DNA of 64,000 nucleotides. It comes from Agelaius tricolor. Its lineage: Eukaryota; Chordata; Aves; Passeriformes; Icteridae. Positions within the stretch are counted from its first letter, which is position 1; each line of letters opens with the position of its first letter. A program made the translations under genes and the position numbers. Positions 51,221 through 62,900 of the stretch are shown piece after piece. The stretch is from positions 77,953,001 through 78,017,000 of the forward strand of contig JALJCS010000002.1 in assembly GCA_023055355.1 (NCBI GenBank), in the 5' to 3' direction. The notes under the pieces were generated by a model. The model was not told where the DNA came from. It ran no database searches and saw nothing but the letters and a program-made list of their open reading frames with translations.

Positions 51221-51653
51221 TGTTTAGATGTCCATGATAGTGGAGCCCTGGAAAATGTTAAAGATAGACTTTGAAAATGTTAGGCTTTGTGTTTTCTCAG
51301 ATCACTGCACCTGCGTAAGCAGTATGATAAATGATATAATTGTTACATGTGATGATTGTTTAGTAACTAAATATAATTATTGTAGAATCATAAGAAGAAT
51401 CATGAGAAACTATGTTAGAAATTTAAGGGGGAACCATGAGAAGCCATGCTTGACTAAAATCTACGTATACAATAGAACAATATAAATTTAATAATTAACA
51501 TGAAAGTTATATAACGATAGAATATAAAAACACGATCATGTCGAATGTATAGTCGGAGTCAGATTTTAGTTGAATACTCCTGACACCCAGAGCTCTTAAT
51601 AAAAGCACCTGCATATAATCGCTTATGTGATTATGTGTTTCTGAACACTAACA
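51221..51653 (+). mobile_element. LTR of an avian endogenous retrovirus (solo), borders approximate
   Basis: The segment has the texture of a short bird LTR. AATGTTAGGCTTTGTGTTTT lies near the start, then GATTGTTTAGTAACTAAATA, CCATGAGAAGCCATGCTTGA, a TATAAAAACA promoter-like box near 51523, GACACCCAGAGCTCTTAATA with an AATAAA signal near 51598, and a TGATTATGTGTTTCTGAACA end closing in ACA at 51653. I recognise this as a songbird LTR type from memory. The 5' end could be 51221 or 51229. I do not see a target-site duplication, and no internal retroviral sequence adjoins it. Confidence 0.65.
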
Positions 51654-54107
51654 TCCCCTCTTCTATTAATTCAATCTTTATTCTTGCTGCTGATCATGAC
51701 CTGCTTATCATGGAACAATATGGTTATGATACCTTCAGTATGCTAGTCAGTCACAGCAATGTGAAACTTATTTCACACTTCTTGCATAATGCAATCTCTA
51801 TGCTTAATATGCCTTAAATCCTATTTTTAATTAGAAAATCAAAATCTTCAATTTAAAATTTTTGGATCACTTCATATCTATAGAAGAAAAAAGTGATTTG
51901 CATTATATTTATCTCATCCAGAAATCAGAAAAGCAACTCATTGCACATGCAAACAAGCAAGCTTTGGCATAATAAATGAAATCACTGCACTAATGAAGTG
52001 CTATGCCTGAGGTTCTTCATGTTTACAAATCTTGACAATCTAAGACTTCTATTTTTCTTTGAAGGACAGAATTCTGTGTACTTATGTTGTTTTACAAGAC
52101 CATATCACATTAAAGCATTTCATACAAAACATATCTATATGTGTGCAGGACTTAAGACATGATGTCTTAACTTTATTAATACAGCCAGCTATATTTTTTT
52201 GTTAACACTAGAATCATTAGTAGCACAGATTTCATTATCATGAGAGTTTATTTCTCAATAAAATATTGTCAAGTATTTGAATTTGTAAAAATATTTATTG
52301 ATGTGACACACTCTGACTTGCACACTCTATTTGTATCAGGGCTGCCATTTTAAGCTACTTGCAATGTGTATTGGAAGATATTATCTTTTCCTAAATATCA
52401 TTGAAGGCTTTTATGAGTATTAGAGAAGTTAAGAAATATATGTGTGTGCTAGAATACATGTCAGTTTTGAAAAGCTGTCCTATTTCTTTAGTGTTTTTCA
52501 GTAAAAATACTCCCAGCCTCAAAGTGAAAATTTTGCACAGTAACATAGGTGGATTAAGAAACTGAACACAGAATTAGCCCAAATATGTGCTCCACAATCA
52601 AGAAAATCTCCTGGAAGCTCAGGTGTGGGTTGATGTCCAGCCCTGAAAAGGGACCTGCAAAATATGTCCTGGTTTGGTGGCTTTGCATATCTGATTTCCC
52701 TGTGACTTAGCTCACAACAGACTAGACTGGAACCATACAGTCTCAACATGCTACTCTTGGCAAAGAAACAGATCAAAAATTCCCATCTTTCTTGATCTCA
52801 TTCCTGTTTCTGCCCATATGTTGTTTTCTGTGCTTTTTTTTCAGAAGGTTGTCTTTTAGCTTAGATCAGCCTAGTGATTCAGTTTTTACTGAAGACAGAA
52901 AAAACCTGCCAGCACAGCCAAGAAGATTGTGAAATCTTACAGAGGGATAAGAAGAAGAAGTAGGAGAAACTGTTTCATAAATTACTTCATAAACTACCTT
53001 GCTGTTAAATCCAGCACATCCTGAAGTACAGTCCAAGTAGAGAACACAAGAGAAGCAACTCAGCAGCTAAGGCAAACCTATCCAGGTCATCAATCAAAAG
53101 TATTTATAGTTCTGCTAAAGTATATTGCATGTGGCTGCAAAAAATAAGGAAGTATGACATTCTGACATCCCAGGAGCTGAGTGAACAGACCCGGGACATA
53201 ATAGCTTTCATTCACTTATGGCTCAAGTTTTCCAGACTACAGCCAAACAAGCAAACACAGGTAAAATAAAAGTAAATCCTCACACAACTGAAGCCAAACT
53301 CAAGTTTTTATAGAACAGCAGGAGCACCAGAGGTATTTAAATCTTGCAATTTAGATGATACCATCATTTTCATAGCCTGGTAACATAAAGCTCTTCTCTT
53401 CCTACCATTAGAACAGCTTTTCGTGGACTGCTGAGCCCAAAGTGTGCAGGACTATAGTGAAAGGCTTTAACAAAACAAAAAAGGCTGTTGTTTTCTAAGC
53501 CCAAAAGAGCTACTTTGTCTCTTTCCGCCTAGTGCTGCTCACAGAGAATGGTACAGACCCCACTGGAATGTTTTTGATTCCAAAATTATAAAGTAAAAAA
53601 GCCAATATCCCCAAACAGCTACCACTTTTTATTTTGTATTTTTAGAAAATGATAATTTTGCCTTGGTACACATTAAAAATCTTAATGGGAAGATTTAGTT
53701 GTCTACAAATTAATCAGCAATGACAGATGCCACAGCCTAATTATAGCACTGAAATGTGCAAAGGACTGTAATGAAAACTGATTACTATCCACATAATTTC
53801 TACAATTTTAATTATAATAAATACTTTAAATTACTAATTATATAAGTAAGTCACATTTGCCTACTCCATTTCTCATTATAAAATTTCTAGAGCAATGGAG
53901 TTGCTATGCTATATTTTTGTTACATTAGTTCACTTATTCCATTATGACCTATTTGAAATGCTTTTTCTGAATCCAAAAATTAAATTTGCATGGTTTTTCT
54001 GTAGGAAGATGCTTAAAGAAGTAACACACTATATTTAATTAGTATTTAAGCCACAAATAATATAGAAGAAGAAGAAAAGTATCTTTGGCTTAACATTGAA
54101 TGGATAA
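51654..54107. other. AT-rich non-coding DNA
   Basis: No gene or recognisable repeat in about 2.4 kb. A TGTCCTGGTTTGG word at 52664 resembles LTR starts, but no matching end or internal LTR features follow. Confidence 0.55.
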
Positions 54108-54370
54108 GTGGAAATAGCTTCAAGTTGCAGATTTAAATAAGGTAGTAGGACAAATTTCTTCACCAAAGGATGGTCAGGCACTGACAAAACTTGTCCAGAA
54201 AAGTGGTCAAGTAGTTCCAGAGATCATTTCCAGTTGTCTCTGGAAATGTTAAAAAAATATGAAGATGTAGCACTTGGAGGCATGGTTCAGTTGTGAATAT
54301 AGTGGTGTTAACAGTTGGGCTTGACAATCTTGAAGGCCTTGTCCAACCACATTCTGTGATTCTATGTTCT
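54108..54370 (+). mobile_element. CR1 LINE, old 3'-end fragment
   Basis: A plus-strand terminal CR1 piece. It starts with AGCTTCAAGTTGCAGATTTA, continues through GACAAATTTCTTCACC, GAAGATGTAGCACTTGGAGG and CATGGTTCAGTTGTGAATAT, and ends with TTGACAATCTTGAAGGCCTT, CCAACCACATTC and TGTGATTCTATG, the octamer-type tail. It spans the last ORF2 codons and the 3' end. Many substitutions and small deletions; no frame survives. Confidence 0.88.
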
Positions 54371-56509
54371 CGCTTTACATGTAGAAACCGTCAATAAACC
54401 ACCGAAGATAAACACTCTGCAAAAAATTCACTCTTTTTATAAGCCTAAAAATATCTGGCAAGTCCTGCTATATGTCTGCCATGAAGGGCAGATTTCAGGC
54501 TATGTGAGAGAAAATATGTGAGAAATAGAATTGCAGAACTCAGGAACTCTTCATGAAAGCGGTAAGAAGCATCTTCTATGCTATCTTCAGTTAAAACACT
54601 TAAGGATGATGATAGATAAAGGAAGTGGGGCTAAGAAGGCCTAGAAAAGCTCTGAAAAAAGCAAAATGTATACTAAAAAAAAAAAAAACAAAACCAAAAC
54701 CTGCAAAAGTATAGAATTTCCTTCCAAATGAGGAATGTTATCTCCTGCAAAGATAGAGTTGAAAGAACCATACTCACATGGGCACTGAAGGTCTAATTTG
54801 AGTTCAGAACTCCCATTACCACCTTAAAGTAGGACACCCAAGCAAACAAACCAATTTCTGATGAAAAGAGTGTTATATAAAAACTCTCTTGTGCAACTTA
54901 GCATCTTAGTATGCTGCCTTAAGAGTTATAGTTTCATGGTAATTGTGGAGAAAATAGCTGGATAGAATCCCAAGATGGCACTGAGTCCCTTATGAGATAC
55001 CAAATCAATTTTAACAAAACCAAATTTAAATAGAAGCAGAACTCCTAATACACAAAGGACAAGGCATGCAAGCAATACCTATGCAAACACACACACACAC
55101 ATAGAGCTCATTTTTGTCAAATGTCACATTTTCCCTGCGTGCCTTTGGACATATCATGTAGGAATATCAATCCCTTCTGCAGCCCTCCTCTAAGTGCAGT
55201 TGCACCCTCACTCTGCATATACACACCCTCACATGCAAGGAATTTGTGTGCACATCCTAATTCAAGCCTATACAAAAATAGCATTATAGTGGTGATGCCT
55301 CTAGCTTTCAGGGGCTGGGCCAAAAATCTTTATTGCTTGATAATACATGCACTTCACCAAGACAGGTTTTGCACATAGCTGAATATGTGTCTCCTTTGAA
55401 AACAACCCTGAATATCCTCCAGTGTTCAAGTGACGTTTTTGAGATCCAGTCACATTGAACTATATTCTGCATATGCTAACACCTCTTCTGGAACTGAAAG
55501 ACAGAAGTATGTTCTGATGAGACTGGGAGAAGGGTGGGGAGAGATGCAAAGGCAAAGGTTCTGAAAGCATAAAAATCTGAATTGGCGCAGATGCTTAACT
55601 GCCTTGAGCATCCCTGGGCATGCAGCTTGTGCCTAATGAAGCAGCATTAGTTTAGCCTTTGGATGTAAGCAATACATTCAGTCGCCCCTGATGCATCACT
55701 GAAAATAATTGGACCATGCTAAAGGATATCATATGAATGCCAGAGATATATGTCATTCAACATATAAATGTCATAGTTATTTCAACTAGGAGAAGAAATG
55801 CCCAAAATAAAACATTTATAAAGGCTGGTAAAATAAAGTGCTTTCTCATTTTGAATAGAAATGAATTTAAAAATAAAACTGTTTATTTTCTTCTTAGCTT
55901 TGCAGTGCTCCCTGTTTTTATCCATAATTTACTGTCATTCATTACTTAATTTACTTTAATTCTGGTAAATTAGTTTCATTTTCTAAGCCTTCTTAGCTAG
56001 TCAATTAAACAGAGGGAAAACTATCAGTATTAGAAATATTCTTTACTGTTCAGGGATTTTCATGTGTTTTCCAAACAAGAATGGATGGAATAGTGTCCTT
56101 CTTGCACAAGATGACCCGGAAAGAAGCAGTAGGCACTTGACAGCATTAAAAATAAAATGTTGATGGTAAAATCTCATCTCTTCTCTTGGTGGTGAACTGG
56201 ATGCAAGTTTTGTCACAGACACAAAGACGTTTTAATCCAATTATTTCAAAGTAACCATGGAACTTCAGCTTATAAAAACTCTGCTTCATCAGCATTCTTC
56301 ACTGCAGTCTGATCTACTCTGCCTGATGCTCCATCTAAGGACATGAAGGAGCCTACTACAGCCTTGAAAACAGTGGGTGCAACAGCTTAGCAGGTGCAAC
56401 ACCTTAGCACAAGCACTAGCTGTTGATTATTCCAGGTGTAAACTTTTCAGATATGATCCTCCCAGCCACTGAGATTCCTGTGCAAGCACTTCACCTCATC
56501 AGGGCACAT
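54371..56509. other. AT-rich non-coding DNA
   Basis: No gene is recognised. An A14 run lies at 54675-54688, a short CA tract near 55088-55101, and a 17-bp tandem duplication with one mismatch at 56376-56409. Confidence 0.6.
56376..56409. repeat. 17-bp tandem duplication
   Basis: GGTGCAACAGCTTAGCA (56376-56392) is followed directly by a copy with one substitution (56393-56409). Confidence 0.9.
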
Positions 56510-56589
56510 AGACAGAGCGTGAGAGACAACAGACATAACTTGAAACAAGGACTGGAGATGAGCAGCATATTTTTCCCTCTGACACTGCC

Positions 56590-56650
56590 TGGAGTAGGAG
56601 GTTGGATAGACTAGAGAATTCTTGAGGTCCCTTCCAACCTGAATCATGGT
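56590..56650 (+). mobile_element. CR1 LINE, short 3'-end scrap
   Basis: GAGTAGGAGGTTGGATAGAC followed by GAGGTCCCTTCCAACCTGAA and TCATGG is the last about 60 bp of a CR1 of the 'GGTTGGA...GGTCCCTTCCAACC' type. The bases from about 56510 (ACAACAGACATAACTTGAAA) may be an eroded part of the same copy. No octamer tail is clear. Confidence 0.7.
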
Positions 56651-57045
56651 TATGAACAGGCCAAAGAAATAGGAATATGGTTATTGCTAGGACTTCCTTA
56701 GTGTGTTTGAATGAATCAATACAGCAATAGCTACTGTTTCTCCATCTAAAACCAGTGACTACATCCCTTTTTGCTAAACATTCTGATAAAAGCACACATA
56801 GATTTTTAAAAAAGTTTATATAAATTTTTAGACTTTATAAAAATGAAGATCATCACACCGAGTAAAACATATGTACACCTTGCCCAAACCTGAATTGCTA
56901 CTATTTCTTCAATAGACTTAAAATTATTTCAGGCTATTTGAAGGAATACTACATCAGGGAAATCAGACCTTGAAATATCTTTGGCTGTAAAGAAACTAAT
57001 TCAATTACAGTCAAGCATCATATTAGGTACTGTATATTGTTTGAG

Positions 57046-59200
57046 TCACAGAATCACAGAATCACAGAATTTCTAGGTTGGAAGAGACCTTTAAGATCAT
57101 CTAGTCCAACCCAGGTTCTAACACCTCAACTAGATCATGGCACCAAGTGCCACATCCAGTCTTTTTTTAAACACATTGAGGGATGGTGACTCCACCACCT
57201 CCCTGGGTAGATGATTCCAGTATTTGACCACTCTTTCTGTGAAAAACTTCCAACCTTAATTCTAGCCTGTATCTCCCTTGGCGCAGCTTGAGACTGTTTC
57301 CTCTTGTTCTGTCTGTTGTTGCCTGGAGAAAGAGACCGACCCCCAGCTCACCACAGTCACCCTTCAGGAAGCTGAAGAGAGTGATAAGGACTCACCTCCG
57401 AGTCTCCTTTTCTCCAGGCTGAACAACTCCAGCTCCCTCAGTTGTTCTTCATACGGCTTGTGTTCCAAGCCCCTCACCAGCCTCGTTGCTCTCCTTGGAC
57501 ATGCTCAAGCATCTCAACGTCCCTCCTAAACTGAGGGGCCCAGAACTGGACACAGCACTCGAGGTGTGGCCTCACCAGTGCCGAGTACAGGGGAAGAATG
57601 ACCTCCCTGCTCCTGCTGGCCACACTATTCCTGATACAGGCCAGGATGCCATTGGCCTTCTTGGCCACCTGGGCACACTGCTGGCTCATGTTCAGCTGAC
57701 TGTCACCAGCACGCCCAGGCCCCTTTCCTCCTGAGCACTGTCCAGCCACACCGTCCCCAGCCTATAACACTGCAGGGGGTTATTGTGGCCAAAGTGCAGG
57801 ACTTGGCACTTGGACTTATTGAACTTCATGCCATTAGATTCTGCCCATCCATCCAACTGTTCCAAGTCCCTCTGCAAAGCTCTCTGTCCCTCTAACAGAT
57901 CGACACACACCCCCAGTTTAGTGTCATCTGCAAATTTGCTAATGAAAGACTCTAAATTCTCATCCATGTCATCAAGAAAAATATTAAACAGAACTGGCCC
58001 CAGCACAGACCCCCAAGGGACACCACTGGTGACTGGCCCCAGCTGGATGCGGCACCATTCACCACCACTCTCTGGGCCCATCCAGCCAGTTCCTAACCCA
58101 GCAAAGAGTGCTCCTGTCCAAGCCACGGGCTGCCAGCTTGTCTAGGAGTATGCTGTGGGAGACAGTGTCAAAGGCCTTGCTGAAATCCAAATAAACAACA
58201 TCTGCAGCCTTCCCTGCATCTACTAGGTGGGTTACCTGGTCATAAAAGGTGACCAGGTTGGTTAAACATGACCAGGTTGGTTAAACACAACCTCCTAAAC
58301 CCATGCTGACTGGGTCTGATACCCTGGCCATGCTGTAAATTCTGTGTGATGGCACTTAATATAAACTGTTCCATTATCTTGCCAGGTACTGAGGTCAGGC
58401 TGCCTGGTCTATAATTACCAGGATCCTCCTTTGCACCCTTTTTGTGAATGGGTATCACATTGGCCAGCTTCCAGTCATCCGGAACCTCACCACTGAGCCA
58501 GGACTGATGGTAAATGATGGAGAGTGGCTTTGCAAGCTCATTTGCCAGCTCTCTCATTCATTACCCTGGGGTGGATCCCATCTGGTCCCATAGATTTATG
58601 AACATCCAAGCATTTCAGTAGTTCTTTGACTGCCTCCTCTTGGATAATGGGGGGACCATTCTGCTCCCTGACACCATCAACCATTCCAGGCAGGCAGGTG
58701 TCTTGAGGGCAAGTCATCTTCCCACTAAAAACTGAGGCAAAGTAGGCATTAAGCATGTCTGCCTTCTCCTCATCTGCAGATACTAAGTTCCCTCCCTTGT
58801 CCAATAAAGAACAAAGGCTGGTCTTACCCTTCCTTCTGGCATTAATGTATTTGTAAAAACATTTTTTATTATCCTTTACAGAAGTCACTATTCTAAGTTC
58901 AAAATGAGCTTTGGCCTCCCTAATTTCTTTTTCTGCATGCTCCAGTAGCCTTCTTGAATACTTTCTTAGAGACCTGACCCTCCTTCCAACACTGATACAT
59001 CTTCTTTTTATTCCTAAGCTCCTCCAAAACCTCCTTGCCCAGCCAGGCTGGACGTTTACCCCGTTGACTGATCTTTCAGCACACAGGCACAGTCTATTCC
59101 TGTGCCCTCAAGATTTCTGTTTTGAGGCATGCCCACCTTTCTGGAACTCCTTTGTTTTTAAGGGCTGTTTCCCGAGGGACGCTCTGAATAAATCTCCATA
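57046..59200 (-). mobile_element. CR1 LINE, 2.15 kb, 5'-truncated, frameshifted ORF2
   Basis: The largest repeat here, on the minus strand. Its 3' end is at 57046-57069 as three TCACAGAA octamers (ATTCTGTG on the element strand). Going 5', the ORF2 parts are: C-terminal '[15 protein letters not shown]' (57474-57749 frame); '[10 protein letters not shown]' with the FADD box at 57923-57934 and '[16 protein letters not shown]' (57692-58126); the 'YLDFSKAFDTVSH' motif at about 58155-58190; 'VIPIHKKG' and 'NYRPGSLTS' (58240-58557); and the linker 'MGPDGIHPRV' (58538-58888). Frames change near 58555, at the 19-bp duplication (58251-58288), near 58075 and near 57740, so it is dead. The endonuclease domain and 5' end are missing. 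Full CR1 is about 4.5 kb. Confidence 0.96.
58251..58288. repeat. 19-bp tandem duplication inside CR1 reverse transcriptase
   Basis: Bases 58251-58269 are repeated at 58270-58288 with a single difference at the last base. Nineteen bases is not a multiple of three, and the frame of the upstream ORF2 part differs from that of the DFSKAFD motif by exactly the shift this duplication would cause. Confidence 0.95.
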
Positions 59201-59546
59201 TATATAAGTCGCAAGCCAAGGCATTGTTAAGGTAGGGTTTTTGTGGTTTGGTTTGATTTTCTTCCAAATGTAAAAGTTCCTTTCTCTTTCCCTCTTCTAT
59301 TTCAATGATTTGAACAAATATAGAGAAAAACTAGCTATAGAGAACAGTCAATGTGCCACAAATACATAATGAATTTGGAACAGGTAAAGGATAATTGTTT
59401 TCTTGCTCGATTATTATTAAAAAAATCCATGCTGTTATTTTTTAAAAAACAAGGAACAGCATAAGAGGAAATGTGATTTTAAAGTTAATAAATCACGCAA
59501 ATGGTTTGATAGCATCACTACATATGTGTTACAAATAATTTGAAAA
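59201..59546. other. AT-rich non-coding DNA between CR1 and LTR
   Basis: About 345 bp with no recognisable feature. The exact 5' limit of the CR1 is uncertain by some tens of bases. Confidence 0.5.
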
Positions 59547-59552
59547 GAGACA
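59547..59552. repeat. Target-site duplication, left copy (GAGACA)
   Basis: Six bases immediately before the LTR, identical to 59937-59942. Confidence 0.9.
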
Positions 59553-59936
59553 TGTCACAGACATATTTTTGTGAAAATCCTTTTCTTAGGATTTTTCCTT
59601 CTGAGAAGCTGAGAGGCCTCAGAAACAAAATGTAAACAATGGTTATCTGCTGCTGTGGAATGCAACAGGTGGATCCGTGATGGGTCTCGTGTGGATGTTT
59701 GGAATTAGTGACCAGTCACGGCAGAGCTGTCTCTCTCTCTCTGTCCAAGCCACAGATCTTTGTTTTCATTCCTTTCTATTCATACCTTATCTAGCCTTCT
59801 GAGATGAAACTTTTCCTTCTATTCTTTTTAGTGTAGTTTTAATGTAATATATATCATAATGAATCAAGCCTTCTGAACATGGAGTCAACATTCTTGTCTC
59901 TTCCCTCACCTGAAAACCCCTGTGAACACAGTCACA
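59553..59936 (+). mobile_element. Solo LTR of a songbird endogenous retrovirus (ERVK-like), 384 bp
   Basis: The LTR starts TGTCACAGACATATTTTTGT and ends CTGTGAACACAGTCACA, so TGTCACAG pairs with its inverted copy at the 3' end. It is flanked by a perfect 6-bp direct repeat GAGACA at 59547-59552 and 59937-59942. A 6-bp duplication fits ERVK/class II integrases. Inside are CTCAGAAACAAAATGTAAAC, ATGCAACAGGTGGATCCGTG, a CT-rich tract near 59730 and ATGTAATATATATCATAATG. I recognise it from memory as an LTR common in songbird genomes. Only one LTR is present and no viral genes lie next to it, so the internal part was lost by recombination between LTRs. It is non-coding. Confidence 0.93.
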
Positions 59937-59942
59937 GAGACA
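59937..59942. repeat. Target-site duplication, right copy (GAGACA)
   Basis: Six bases immediately after the LTR, identical to 59547-59552. Confidence 0.9.
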
Positions 59943-62900
59943 GATAATTTTCTCAAAAGGAACCGTTGACTCAGATTTCAAGTATCTTCAATCCTATCTA
60001 ACATTGAGAAGTCAGGTTTGACTAGGATACTAAACGCTTACTTTGAGCACATAGATTTTCAGCTTGTGTTAGAAAAGAATCAATCTAGTGTTTTATGCTG
60101 CATTCCTCAATGCTGGACTGGGGTGTAAGAGGCCACAATGCCAGCCTTGGGGCCTTTATCTCCTACCCATTGCTCAGTGTGACATCAATGGACGTGTAGT
60201 GAGGGGAATGAGCAGGAAGAAGATCCAAGCTCTGACCGCAGCCTGACATGTCAGAACTTGCTGCAAAAAGCATACAAGAAGGTAGTAGGATTTTAGGCTG
60301 GGGGGAGTGCAGGGTGATGAGGGGTTGAAATGTAAATGTATGTCTTAGCCTAGAAGGCATGGGCTGTTTTGTTGCATAGTGACACACTTCTAAAGAATAG
60401 CATGTGCTCTAGGGTATTCTTCAAGTAAGGGCAAATATAGGTGGAAATATCACAAGCAGAAGCAAGCTTCAGACTGGGTCTGTCACATATAAATCAGATT
60501 TAAACATCCTGGTGATTCATGATGACACTCTGCTAAATCACTAGAACTGAACCCTAGACAGAGGCATCAGAAGGTTGTGAGGTAGGGTAGAACTGCCTCC
60601 AAACTAGTCGGAGGCCTCAAAATAAAGATTTAAAGACTAAAGACTAACAGTGGTATTGGGACAAAATAATTTTAAAAGGATCCATTATTAAGCTGTTAAA
60701 AAAAAATCCAAGTAGGCATTTTGCTGCCATACAAGATTTAAAATCTTCACATGATGAGCAGTTCACGAGTAAAAAAGAACAAGTTGTAACAGCCATTGCC
60801 TGTTTAAATCTTCAGAAGGATGAAAGACCTCTTTGTCTTTTGCTTTATGCTCCTGGAATTGGTTTCAGACATTGTCAACACAAATGAAGATGATGAAGTT
60901 ATTGTTTCCAATCCATAGTAGTGATCAAAACATTTCTATTCTTGACAAAGATTTCTCAAGAAACAAGACTAAACCACTTACATTTTCTATCAGAGGAAGA
61001 CAGTCAAAGAGAAGGCCAAGGTCTCAACAGAGTATTCTGAGGATGGAGATGAATGAAAGCACATGCTTCCAATTGCAAATGCAGAAACAAGTAAGTGAAA
61101 TCCTAGAAGTTTTATTAACTGATGTTATTCTAAAGTATTTTCTTTTCACAGATTGAACATATCATAGTTACAAACTGGTAGCTAATGGGAATCAGTGTCT
61201 TGACATGCAGTTTCTGCTTTGGAACTGCAATAGGCAGGGCCCCCTGAGGTTCCTCCTAAAACTACAGGAGTGGAGGGGAGGGATTGTTATTCAGAACAAC
61301 CTATTCCCAGTTTTACCATCTGCTATCTCATGTTTAATATTTACATAAAGCTTAGAGAAAAAAGTAATTATGCATCCAGTAAGAAAGCCATGCATAAACA
61401 TTTCTCATAACATTATTTTACCAGTTTCTTCTCAGAAGTCAGTAACAGAAGAAAGAAGCTTGAAGCCAGGAATATGCTAATTGAGGTGCTATTAATCAAG
61501 AGACTTAAGAAGAAGAGGGAAAGGAAAGGATTTGGTTTCCTGCACTGGAAGATGATATCCTCATGCTAATTCACAGGAAATTACAGGAAATAAACAAGAA
61601 AGAGAAATGCTGATAATATCATCTGGGACTGAAGAAAAGACTTGCCCCAAACCTTAACACAAATGACTTCAATAAATGCTTTCCAAAACAGAAGTCAGGC
61701 AACTGCAGTTTCAAGAGCTCTCAAAGACATACCAATCCTTAAATTGTTTTTTGGCCTTTTTGAAGGGTTTGAAGAGCTGGCATAGATACAGAAACTGCTA
61801 GGGAGAATCTTATTGTTAAATACATTTAATAATTTATTTATAATATTTTTAATGAATTTGATTAAGTTTTCTACATCTAAATCTATTTCATTTTAAATCC
61901 TGTTATGTCAACATGACTGAATAAACAAGGGATTCCTTCATACTGAGTAGATAATTTTGGAAAACACCCTGCATCACCTTCTTCTGTTTCCCCCACGTAC
62001 CAAGCCGTAACAAGGTTTTCCTATCTCCCAGCTGCACAGTCAGGCTTGGTACAGGTCCAGCCACTTCAAGGGCTGAAAGATCAGCAAGGAAAGCCATTGC
62101 TTGTAACAAAGCACAACAGGGAAGATGGAGATGTCCTAGATTTCATTTTGCAAAAGTTCAATGTAGAAAGTAGTACCTCTGGGAAAAACTGAGGGAAGAA
62201 ATGTCCCTTCACTTCTGCATAAAAGCACCTAATATATAAATACTCAAATAATAAGTGTTTAATAAATACAATGCTGCAGATCTGCTGTCCTTTGCTACAG
62301 ACAGCTGTGGGAGTGGGGCAGGAACCACATTACAGCTGACACTGAGCAGCACCAAGATTTCCATGTTTGCTAGGAAAACTTCCTCAACTTTCTAAACTTC
62401 CAGGTGCAACTCAGCTAATAAAATGCTTGTCTAGTCTTTTAATCTTTACACACCATTAATCCCTACTCACACAAGAGTCTTAGCTCTTATCTCTCTTGTT
62501 TCTGAACAAAGAGTAGTTCTGGAAAAGTAAACAAAGAGAGCAGAGAAGCTGAGATCATAGTTGGGCCAATTAATGTGAAGTTTTAATTTCCATCAAAGTG
62601 CCAATCACATGTTGCTAACTGTGAATTTTTCTCTCTCTCTCCTACCTTAGTCTTTATTATGTGCAATCCCCAAACCTTACCCCAGATTTCTCCACCATAA
62701 TGTATTTCTTAATTGGACTTCATCCTAAAAAATCATATTCTTCTGTGACATCTAGGAATACAGTGCTAAAATGTTTGTGATGAAGCCAAATACTTAACTC
62801 ATATTGTTGCGGGATTCAGGGTCTGAACATTTCACTTGAAAGGGCTTACAGAGTCTCATTGTTCCCATGGAACACCTGCTCCCAGTCCACAACCCAGAAT

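Noticed and set aside
52664..52680. TGTCCTGGTTTGGTGG, another LTR-like start word
   Set aside because: The following sequence has no further LTR hallmarks.
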